DNA from: Kaistella carnis
GTDB lineage: Bacteria; Bacteroidota; Bacteroidia; Flavobacteriales; Weeksellaceae
NCBI RefSeq assembly: GCF_003860585.1
Contig: NZ_CP034159.1
Location: 2,108,001-2,172,000 of the forward strand
Direction of reading: 5' to 3'
DNA: 64,000 nucleotides
Below, piece by piece: positions 25,603 through 32,021 of the stretch. Under the pieces are notes generated by a model. The model did not search any database. It saw nothing but the letters and a program-made list of their open reading frames with translations, and was not told the origin of the DNA. Numbering within the stretch: position 1 is the stretch's first letter; every line of letters starts with the position of its first letter. Made by a program: the position numbers and the translations under genes.

Positions 25603-26298
25603 TTAGCGATTTTGAAATCTCAGAAAGTTTGTAGCTTGGTTATATTGATTTTCTGTTTGATAGATAATGTCGTTTTCTAGAATAATTCGCATTCCAGAAA
25701 TACCATCTTTGACATTGGAAGAAAGTTGCACATCAAAACCTTTTGCTTTCATTTTTGATATCAAATCTTCGAAATTATTGGATGTTCGCAAAAATTCTGT
25801 GAGGTTTTTCAACATTTCTGCTTTTTTCTCAATTCCAATTTCAACATCGGTTTTAAGATTTCGTTCCTGGCAAATTTGTCGGACTGCTTCACCAAACCTC
25901 TCTCCTAATTTGCGTGATTTTACTGTACATTTTCCGTGGATATTAATTCTGTTAACCACAAAATGAATATGTTTTTGCTTCGTACTATTGTGGATATCCA
26001 AGCGAAATTGATTTAGATCCGTAACGCCTATCTTCCTTAATGCTTCAATCGCGATGTCTGTTAATTCAGCATCAGTAAGCGATTTGCCAATTTGTTCTGG
26101 TGGAGAAATATAGCCAGTTAATGCCCATTTTTTTACTTTGGAATTTCGGTCTGCAACAATTTTCATTTCTAAAAATTGATCTTCTGGTTTGCTGCCCAAA
26201 AGAAAATTAATTGCCGCAAGTTCCGCCATTCCTTTGTCGTTTCCATTGTATTCCAAAGCGATTTTAGAAATTATTCTCGTTGTTGCAGAGTTGTTCAT
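25603..26298 (-). CDS. Relaxase / mobilisation nuclease (MobA-VirD2 type)
   Basis: 231 residues. The HUH-type histidine cluster is at His103, His110 and His112 (DIHNSTKQKHIHFVVNRI), the metal site of relaxases that nick DNA at oriT. An N-terminal tyrosine for nicking could be Tyr17 (ALEYNGNDKG). It is shorter than the common 300-400 residue relaxases and seems to contain little beyond the nuclease domain; no truncation signature such as a frameshift is seen. The start overlaps the MobC-like gene by 4 bases. It probably mobilises the island with help from a conjugative element in trans. Confidence 0.8.
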   Translation of the reverse strand: MNNSATTRIISKIALEYNGNDKGMAELAAINFLLGSKPEDQFLEMKIVADRNSKVKKWALTGYISPPEQIGKSLTDAELTDIAIEALRKIGVTDLNQFRLDIHNSTKQKHIHFVVNRINIHGKCTVKSRKLGERFGEAVRQICQERNLKTDVEIGIEKKAEMLKNLTEFLRTSNNFEDLISKMKAKGFDVQLSSNVKDGISGMRIILENDIIYQTENQYNQATNFLRFQNR

Positions 26299-26750
26299 TG
26301 TTTGTTTCTTTCGTTCATTTTTGAATATAAATATTGATACATCAAATCATTTGTGGTTTCAATTTTTGCCAAAATTTCTTTCTTATTTTCAAACATATTC
26401 CATTCTCGATGACGCATAAGATTGGTTATCTTTTTAGAATTATTTAAATATTTAAGCAAGATTTCATCAATTCTAAATTCATTGATTTTCAGTTCTTTTC
26501 CCAAGTGAATCATTCTTGAATAAGTGGATAATTTCAAGTTAAATTTTCGTGCTTTTTCCAGACTTTCTTCATACTCCAAAACCGACAATCGAAAAGAAAT
26601 TACCTTAGATAATTGCGGTTCAATTTTCATTTTCAAACCTCCTTTTCGACCAATTTCTTGGAAGTGTTTTTTTCTTTTTTCAGCATTGATTTTTCGCTCG
26701 TTTTCTTGAGCCATTTTATCTATAAATATTTTTAAATTGTCTGTTTTCAT
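26295..26750 (-). CDS. MobC-like relaxosome accessory protein
   Basis: 151 residues, basic, with no membrane segment. A Lys/Arg-rich N-terminal part containing EIGRKGG precedes a stretch (KVISFRLSVLEYEESLEKARKF, LSTYSRMIHLG) that reads like the ribbon-helix-helix DNA-binding region of MobC proteins, then a helical C-terminus. It overlaps the relaxase start by 4 bases, the usual mobC-mobA arrangement. Expected role: binding oriT and aiding the relaxase. Family call from motif and position. Confidence 0.7.
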   Translation of the reverse strand: MKTDNLKIFIDKMAQENERKINAEKRKKHFQEIGRKGGLKMKIEPQLSKVISFRLSVLEYEESLEKARKFNLKLSTYSRMIHLGKELKINEFRIDEILLKYLNNSKKITNLMRHREWNMFENKKEILAKIETTNDLMYQYLYSKMNERNKQ

Positions 26751-26824
26751 CTTTTTTATTTTTTATTAAATTTTATTACAATTGTATTTCTGACGATAGG
26801 AGGAAATCAAAAAATCTCATTTTT

Positions 26825-26850
26825 ACAAAAAAGCGTTACGCGCTTTTTGT
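26825..26850. other. Inverted repeat, candidate oriT
   Basis: AAAAAGCG and CGCTTTTT flank the loop TTACG in the 247-base gap upstream of the MobC-like gene; about 12 bases farther is TGGGTACTTTTTGCAC. A stem-loop just upstream of mob genes is where oriT is usually found. The rest of the gap holds no gene that I can support. Confidence 0.4.
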
Positions 26851-26997
26851 AAACAATGGGTACTTTTTGCACTAGCATCCTACCCTATTTTTCCCTAATT
26901 TATTTTACGCAGGTGTATTTATTCTACCTGAGTAAAAAAGATACAGGTTAAAACATTTTATAATTTTTGAAATCATTTTAATCTGTTATTATTTTAC

Positions 26998-27864
26998 TCA
27001 CCTTCTTCTATATTTCACCTGCCTTTCTTCTGTAGGATTATTCTGGATCAACCAATCATTTAAGTCTTTAAAACCGGAATACAAAAGCCGACAATCTTCT
27101 GCGTTTTTCAAATCATTTTTGATTATTTCAACGGCTCGTGTTCCGGCGTCGTCATTGTCAAAATAGAGTTCAATGTTTTTATAATTTCCCAATAAATTTT
27201 TAATTTTATGAATCATCGAAACCGAATTCAAAATGATATAATCAGAAGTTTCTTTTTCCAGATAATTTTCTACTTTTTTAAAGGAGAGAAAGTCAAAAAA
27301 GCCTTCGAAAACTCTTACATCTTTAGAATCGTTTTTTATCGATGTAATATCTTTTTTGCCCAGACATATTTTTGAATAAGCATTCCTAATTTCATATCCA
27401 CCAGAGTCATTTTTAAAACCGATTCCGAAATAATTTTTATCGTTCATCCGATAATGAATTTCTTCAACCCACTTTTTTTGATCTTCAACATTCCGGCTTT
27501 TTAAATAATCTAATAAAGCAGGATGCTGAATTTCCTTGACGTCAATTATTTCGTAACCTTTTGGAATATTTTCTAATTTTAGATTTTGCTCTTGAAAGGA
27601 AAAATTAAATTGTTCCAAATATTTTAACGCATCGCTTATTGAGCATCTTTTCATCGCTTGAACAATTGAGATGCTATCATAACTTTTTCCGGTGCCGAAA
27701 TCAAATGCGGTATTTTTAATAAAATCAACTGATAAACTTGGCGTTTTCTCTTCGCGGTCAAGTGCAAAATAAAATGCGGTTCGGGAATTTTCTTTGCTTG
27801 GAAAAAAAGAAAAACTTTCCAATACTGCCCTAATTGATATATTCTTTGCTTCTGAACAATTCAT
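26998..27864 (-). CDS. Toprim-domain primase-like protein
   Basis: 288 residues. The first 90 or so resemble the N-terminal part of mobile-element DNA primases (FYFALDREEKTPSLSVDF, FDFGTGKSYDSISIVQ) but lack the zinc-finger cysteines of DnaG. From about residue 185 a Toprim fold follows: FEGFFDFLSF with the catalytic Glu, YFDNDDAGTRA with the Asp-x-Asp pair, and KDLNDWL. It probably makes primers or assists replication of the transferred strand. It lies 218 bases downstream of the VirE-type ATPase, across a repeat-rich gap. Confidence 0.8.
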   Translation of the reverse strand: MNCSEAKNISIRAVLESFSFFPSKENSRTAFYFALDREEKTPSLSVDFIKNTAFDFGTGKSYDSISIVQAMKRCSISDALKYLEQFNFSFQEQNLKLENIPKGYEIIDVKEIQHPALLDYLKSRNVEDQKKWVEEIHYRMNDKNYFGIGFKNDSGGYEIRNAYSKICLGKKDITSIKNDSKDVRVFEGFFDFLSFKKVENYLEKETSDYIILNSVSMIHKIKNLLGNYKNIELYFDNDDAGTRAVEIIKNDLKNAEDCRLLYSGFKDLNDWLIQNNPTEERQVKYRRR

Positions 27865-27900
27865 AATAGTTGTATATTTCTTCTATGTTTTTTGCTAAAC

Positions 27901-28080
27901 TACCTACCTACTTACCAACTTGCTGTTAGTCAATTCATTAAAGGTATTTTTCATGCTTACCTTGATTTACCTACTTACCCAATTTCTTTAAATAGGTAAC
28001 TTTAGGTAACTCTATTTAATTCTATTTACCTATATAACAATCTGATATAGAATCATTTAAAACCTTTAGGTAAGTAGGTA
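27901..28080. repeat. Iteron-like repeats between the ATPase and Toprim genes
   Basis: The 12-mer TACCTACTTACC occurs exactly at 27905-27916 and 27968-27979 and inverted at 28069-28080. TAGGTAAC occurs at 27993-28000 and 28003-28010, ten bases apart. The gap is A+T-rich and flanked by replication-type genes, so it could be a replication origin or an operator. Confidence 0.55.
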
Positions 28081-28082
28081 GT

Positions 28083-29261
28083 TTATTTTGTATTTTTATA
28101 ATTAATCTGTGGTTTCAACCTAATTAAATAACCATAGATTTGTCTTTGAGGATGTTTTACTCTGGGAAATTTGAAGGATGATAACGCTCTTCCGATTTTT
28201 AAATGGTTTAATCGAATTTCTTGCGTTTTCAAATCCATCATCACTTCGGTCGCAGTCATAAACTCTTCTAGATTATCCGATGGTTCATAAAACTTGTTGA
28301 TCATTTCTTGTTCTAAAGTCATCTGCGTAAATCTTTCATTCCGTTTTTCATTTTCAGAGATGTCTGCCAAAGTCAGTTCCGGATTAAAACCCTTTCTCTT
28401 ATAAGCATTAAAGTATGCTTGCGACCAAACTTTATCAATGTTGATCTGCAATGAATAATTAAAGTTGATTTTCTCGGTCACTTCAAAAATGATCCAGCGC
28501 ACACTCCCCGATTCATCGGTTAGAAAGTCTGTTTTGTTAGTAGAACCCACGAAACTGCAAATCCGCTCCAAATACTCCGCTTTTCGTGCATAGGGAAGCC
28601 TTTCGTTAATGTGTGTTTTTGAGATAAATGCTTTCAATGAATTGATGTCTGCTTTGGCTAAAATCGAGAGTTCATCTAAATTGATAATCAAATTTTTACA
28701 CAATTTAATTCTGCTGTCTTTATCCAATCCGATATCTTCCGAGAGATAGTTCATTAATTTTCTAGGAATAAAAAATCTCAAATAGGTCGATTTCCCGCTA
28801 TTTTGAATGGTATTCGCGAGAACCAGACAGTGCTTGTTTATTTTTTCTTTTTCTAAAGCACACAAAACGGCTCTGGTAAACCACTTCTCCATATGATACA
28901 GAAAAGCATTATCATCATTGGTTTTTACGTAACTACAAAGGTTTTTAATGTGATCGTCTCCGTCCCAATCTTCCAGATTTTCAAAATATTCCGAAATGGG
29001 ATTGTATTGGTTAATCAGATGGCTTCTTACCAGGATTTCTAATTTATTGACTGGAATATCAATTCCAGATTGAGCAAGTTCTATAAACAACGAGTTCAAG
29101 TTAAGATCTGACCACTTTTTATCTGAAGTCCGTTTGATTTCAAACTCCAGAGATATGGTATTAAATCTCAAAGAATACTTAGCATTTAGATATTTCAGCG
29201 TTCGATCAAATATAGTTTTGCCTACTGTATCAGTTTGATACAGCATTTTATCTTCCTCCAT
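28083..29261 (-). CDS. VirE-type (virulence-associated E) ATPase/helicase
   Basis: 392 residues. The core resembles the VirE family, P-loop ATPases of mobile elements and phages related to superfamily 3 helicases: Walker A-like NTIQNSGKSTYLR, Walker B-like NLIINLDELS, then KAFISKTHINERLPYARK and SFVGSTNKTDFLTDESGSVRW (sensor region). The N-terminal part (LINQYNPISEYFENLEDWDG) matches the segment that commonly precedes this core. The C-terminal tail may be winged-helix. Likely helicase for island replication, together with the Toprim protein downstream. Confidence 0.8.
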   Translation of the reverse strand: MEEDKMLYQTDTVGKTIFDRTLKYLNAKYSLRFNTISLEFEIKRTSDKKWSDLNLNSLFIELAQSGIDIPVNKLEILVRSHLINQYNPISEYFENLEDWDGDDHIKNLCSYVKTNDDNAFLYHMEKWFTRAVLCALEKEKINKHCLVLANTIQNSGKSTYLRFFIPRKLMNYLSEDIGLDKDSRIKLCKNLIINLDELSILAKADINSLKAFISKTHINERLPYARKAEYLERICSFVGSTNKTDFLTDESGSVRWIIFEVTEKINFNYSLQINIDKVWSQAYFNAYKRKGFNPELTLADISENEKRNERFTQMTLEQEMINKFYEPSDNLEEFMTATEVMMDLKTQEIRLNHLKIGRALSSFKFPRVKHPQRQIYGYLIRLKPQINYKNTK

Positions 29262-29366
29262 AAAAGATTAGGTATTTGGGAAGCAGAAACAAATAATTGC
29301 TATATTTGCTCTTTACTTCCAAGTGAAACAATAATAAAGCCTGACTACTGCTATAGTTAGGCTTTA

Positions 29367-29645
29367 TTATTTTCGATTATCTTTTCCGTATTGAAGAAGT
29401 TCTTTTTTAGAATAAAAGAACCGACCATTAAAATTATAATGAGGTAAATCTTTATGCTTTCTCCAGTCGATGATTGTGGGCATAGAGATGTGGAGGAATT
29501 TTGCCGCTTCGTTTTGAGAAATAAGATCTTCTGGTTTTTCTTCAGAAGAGTCAATTGGTAGTCTAAATTCCTTCGCTTTGGAAAGAATTATTTCTACGGC
29601 TTTTTCGAGATCACTTTTGGAATGTGAATAAAGTTGTACTGACAT
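29367..29645 (-). CDS. Small HTH protein (excisionase-like)
   Basis: 92 residues. The second half is a MerR/excisionase-like helix-turn-helix of the HTH_17 type: LISQNEAAKFLHISMPTIID, then WRKHKDLPHYNFNGRFFYSKKEL. Such proteins next to a tyrosine integrase usually act as recombination directionality factor or as regulator of the replication genes. Its upstream region holds a 10-bp tandem repeat (29727-29787) that could be its binding site. A short hairpin with a T-run near 29338-29367 (GCCTAACTATAG / TATAGTTAGGC type) follows the gene. Confidence 0.75.
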   Translation of the reverse strand: MSVQLYSHSKSDLEKAVEIILSKAKEFRLPIDSSEEKPEDLISQNEAAKFLHISMPTIIDWRKHKDLPHYNFNGRFFYSKKELLQYGKDNRK

Positions 29646-29726
29646 ATTATTGCTTTTTTAAATTAGTTTAAATTCAAATGCAATAATATTGTTTTAATAT
29701 CTGATAATCAAATAGTTAATTAACGT

Positions 29727-29787
29727 CCAGATTAACCCAGATTAACCCAGATTAGCCCAGATTTATTTTTTTTGAATCCAGATTAAT
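29727..29787. repeat. Tandem 10-bp repeats between integrase and HTH gene
   Basis: CCAGATTAAC at 29727, CCAGATTAAC at 29737, CCAGATTAGC at 29747, CCAGATTTAT at 29757 and CCAGATTAAT at 29778. The 10-bp phase places all copies on one face of the helix. Position suggests Xis or regulator binding; the remainder of the 295-base gap is A+T-rich without a gene. Confidence 0.7.
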
Positions 29788-29940
29788 CTAATTTAACCCA
29801 AATTAGACTTTACATTATAGTTTAATTTTTAACTGAATTTAACTAATAATCTTCAGTTTTAACAAAGTTTAACACCGATCGGCAAAGTGAATAATTAAGA
29901 ATTCAATACTTTCATTAAAAATTAGTTAAGATTTATAAAA

Positions 29941-31170
29941 TTATCCCCAAGCTTTATCCATCTGTTCATCCGTGAATGCTTCGGTAACTTTCATATATTT
30001 ATCCAGAACAGCATCTTTTTTAATATTTGCAATTTTCTTAATTGCTTTGGGCTCCATTCCTAAAAGTAGTGAATTTGTAATGAACGTTTTTCTTGCAGTG
30101 TGACTTGTAATAAATCTATGTTTCGGTTGGGTAAGAGATTTTTTCTGATTTCCCACAAACCAATGGATTGTGAATGACTGGTTGATTTCTGCTAATTCGC
30201 AGCAATCTTTGATGTAATCATTAAATTTTTGAGAAGAAATCACGGGTAATGGTTCATAGATCGTTCCTTTGTATTTTTTTAAAATCTCTTTTGCATATTT
30301 ATTTAGTTTGATCGCGTGATTTTGAGTTTTTGTTTTCTGAATGGAAATTACAATATGATCGTCTGAAATATTTGCCAAGTGAAGTTTTGACAAATCTGAA
30401 AACCGCAATCCAGTAAAGCAACCCATACAGTAAAAATCACGTACGTGAGAAAGTTTGTCGCTTTTCAAATCTTTGTTGTAGAGTTTCATTAATTCTTCGT
30501 ACGTCAGGTAAATAATATCGATATCGTGATCTGCAGCTTTAAACTTCTCAAAATCTCTTTTTGTATTATATCCTTTTTCTGTTGCCCAGTTTAAGAAAGA
30601 TTTTAGCACCTTAATTATTTTGCAGAAATAGTTCTGTTTGATTTCTTTCGTTTGGTAGGAGTAGTCTCGTAGCAAATCAAAAAAATCTTCATCAATAATA
30701 TTAAAAGATGTTGTAAATCCTTTTTCATCAGCAAATTTTTCCAAATAATTTCTGACAGTAGTCTGACCTTTAATCGTGTTATAGGTTTTAATAGATTTAC
30801 CTTTATCAATATACTCATCGAAACACTTGAAGAAATCTAATTCTGGAGTAATGACTATCTCTCCTTTGAAATCATATTTTTCAATAAAAGAATCTTTTGT
30901 TAATTCAATTTTGTTAGCTCTAAAAAACAAAGAAATATCCTGAATCTTAGATTCTATTTTCTGTAACTTTTCATTGATTTCATCATAGCCGTAATATTCA
31001 TCCTTTTTAGAATTTGCTTTAACTCGGTTATTTTGCCAGTCCTCAAGTTTACAATTCAATCCGGTATTTCTTTTTATAATAGCACTATCTATTCTAAATA
31101 ATAATCTGATAGGCATTAAACCATCTTGAGTTACTTTGTCCTTTCTTAACTGAAAATTATACTTTATCAT
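29941..31170 (-). CDS. Tyrosine recombinase (integrase)
   Basis: 409 residues from the ATG at 31170 (MIKYNFQLRKDKVTQDG); the frame continues upstream to 31302, but that part translates the inner end repeat and is unlikely to be protein. The layout is that of Bacteroidota phage/ICE integrases: N-terminal arm-binding domain, SAM-like core-binding domain (about 105-200), catalytic domain with Arg in GCFTGLRFSDLSKL, His-x-x-Arg in SHTARKTFI and Tyr in VLDKYMKVT near the C-terminus. It lies 172 bases inside attR and is the probable enzyme for insertion into tRNA-Leu. Confidence 0.92.
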   Translation of the reverse strand: MIKYNFQLRKDKVTQDGLMPIRLLFRIDSAIIKRNTGLNCKLEDWQNNRVKANSKKDEYYGYDEINEKLQKIESKIQDISLFFRANKIELTKDSFIEKYDFKGEIVITPELDFFKCFDEYIDKGKSIKTYNTIKGQTTVRNYLEKFADEKGFTTSFNIIDEDFFDLLRDYSYQTKEIKQNYFCKIIKVLKSFLNWATEKGYNTKRDFEKFKAADHDIDIIYLTYEELMKLYNKDLKSDKLSHVRDFYCMGCFTGLRFSDLSKLHLANISDDHIVISIQKTKTQNHAIKLNKYAKEILKKYKGTIYEPLPVISSQKFNDYIKDCCELAEINQSFTIHWFVGNQKKSLTQPKHRFITSHTARKTFITNSLLLGMEPKAIKKIANIKKDAVLDKYMKVTEAFTDEQMDKAWG

Positions 31171-31198
31171 GATATTAAAATACTTAAAATGAATAAAA

Positions 31199-31218
31199 GG
31201 GGGAACAAAAGGGGGACT
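31199..31218 (+). repeat. Inner end repeat, right copy (integrase arm-site candidate)
   Basis: 19 of 20 bases equal 7448-7467 (GGGGGAAC and GGGGGACT blocks), same orientation. It lies 124 bases inside attR and 29 bases upstream of the integrase ATG, so integrase binding here could also regulate its own gene. Confidence 0.55.
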
Positions 31219-31341
31219 AATTTCAAATTTAAACAAGTTAAAAACTAGGATTGAAACAAAACTAATTCCCTTTCTATAACAAAGGTATTGAATACAAAGC
31301 AATTAAAAACCGTAAAAAAATATAAAATTTTTATAATACCT

Positions 31342-31356
31342 CCGTCCGAGGTACTT
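31342..31356 (+). repeat. attR core (15-bp direct repeat)
   Basis: CCGTCCGAGGTACTT, identical to the 3' end of tRNA-Leu(TAA) plus three bases at 7389-7403. No other part of the tRNA is present here. Confidence 0.75.
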
Positions 31357-31357
31357 T

Positions 31358-31391
31358 AAAGCCTTGTTAATCGTTTGATTAGCAAGGCTTT
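31358..31391 (+). terminator. Displaced original terminator of the tRNA operon
   Basis: Fifteen-base arms (31358-31372 and 31377-31391, one G-T pair) with loop GTTT and a following TCTATTTTTT. It stands directly after attR just as the hairpin at 7405 stands after attL, so it would terminate the tRNA operon in an island-free chromosome. Confidence 0.75.
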
Positions 31392-31640
31392 TCTATTTTT
31401 TGTGCAATGTGTGATCTACCTAAATTAAGAGGAAGTGGTATCTTTTTTAATTCAATACCCAGCTTCTTCTTTTAGTACGGATCATTACTCTTTAAATAAT
31501 CCTCTTTACATTTCTTTCAATTAATCAGTACTTATTATTTTCTTCTTTTTAATGAAAATTTTAGAGCAACTTCCCTTTAATTACAAGAGTTTATTTTCTG
31601 ATGGTCCTTTTTTTGATTGGTTAAAGTCAAATTTAAAATC

Positions 31641-31982
31641 ATGGCAAATCACAATTTAAAGACCCTATCTGAAGTTCTAAATGTTTTAGCTAAACGTGGC
31701 ATTACGAAAGAAATCTGCATGAACGACCAAAAACAAATGGTTTTGGGCAAAGATGAGAAGATCTATCAACCGGAAGATTTATGTGTCGTAAAATCCTACC
31801 GATTTGAAGGCGACAGTAGTGCAGGCGATAACGCAGTTTTATACTTATTGAAAGATCGAGACGGTGAACTTTCTACCATATTGGATTCTTATGGCAGTGA
31901 CAGCAATCACACCGGAGAAGAATTTGATAATTTCCTAAGAGAAGTACCCGTAAAGGAAGAGGCTGAGTACGATTTCGATTAA
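31641..31982 (+). CDS. Conserved small protein of unknown function
   Basis: 113 residues from the ATG at 31641 (MANHNLKTLSEVLNVLAKRG); the frame also allows a start 24 bases earlier. Acidic, no signal peptide or membrane segment. Features: IYQPEDLCVVKSYRFEGDSSAGDNAVLYLL and an Asp/Glu-rich end. I recall homologues in many Bacteroidota, often labelled phosphoribosylpyrophosphate synthetase, but there is no PRPP-binding loop and the protein is far too short for that enzyme. First gene to the right of the island. Confidence 0.75.
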   Translation: MANHNLKTLSEVLNVLAKRGITKEICMNDQKQMVLGKDEKIYQPEDLCVVKSYRFEGDSSAGDNAVLYLLKDRDGELSTILDSYGSDSNHTGEEFDNFLREVPVKEEAEYDFD

Positions 31983-31988
31983 AATATA

Positions 31989-32021
31989 AAATCCGTCCCG
32001 TATTAATTACTGGGCGGATTT
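31989..32021. terminator. Bidirectional terminator between convergent genes
   Basis: Arms AAATCCGTCC (31989-31998) and GGGCGGATTT (32012-32021, with one G-T pair), with T-runs on both sides. On the minus strand it includes the last codons of the AsmA-like gene. Confidence 0.7.

Larger units (their letters stand above)
7389..31356. mobile_element. Putative 24-kb integrative mobilisable island in tRNA-Leu
   Basis: Bounded by an exact 15-bp direct repeat of the tRNA-Leu(TAA) 3' end (7389-7403 and 31342-31356), with a tyrosine integrase gene starting 172 bases inside the right end and a near-identical 20-bp direct repeat just inside both ends. The right third carries relaxase, MobC-like, Toprim, VirE-type ATPase and HTH genes; no coupling ATPase or mating-pore genes are present, so it would be mobilisable and not self-conjugative. 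The left two thirds carry cargo, including a full ilv operon. An alternative is a smaller element whose left end was rearranged, with the ilv region being old chromosome; only comparison with related genomes can decide. Confidence 0.6.

Noticed and set aside
29727..29787. CRISPR array
   Set aside because: Repeats are 10 bp without spacers and no cas genes are nearby; a regulator-binding array is more likely.
31171..31302. N-terminal 44-residue extension of the integrase
   Set aside because: It translates the inner end repeat and has no similarity to integrase arm domains; the ATG at 31170 begins the recognisable protein.
31641..31982. Phosphoribosylpyrophosphate synthetase
   Set aside because: I recall this label on homologues, but the protein is 113 residues and lacks the PRPP-binding loop.
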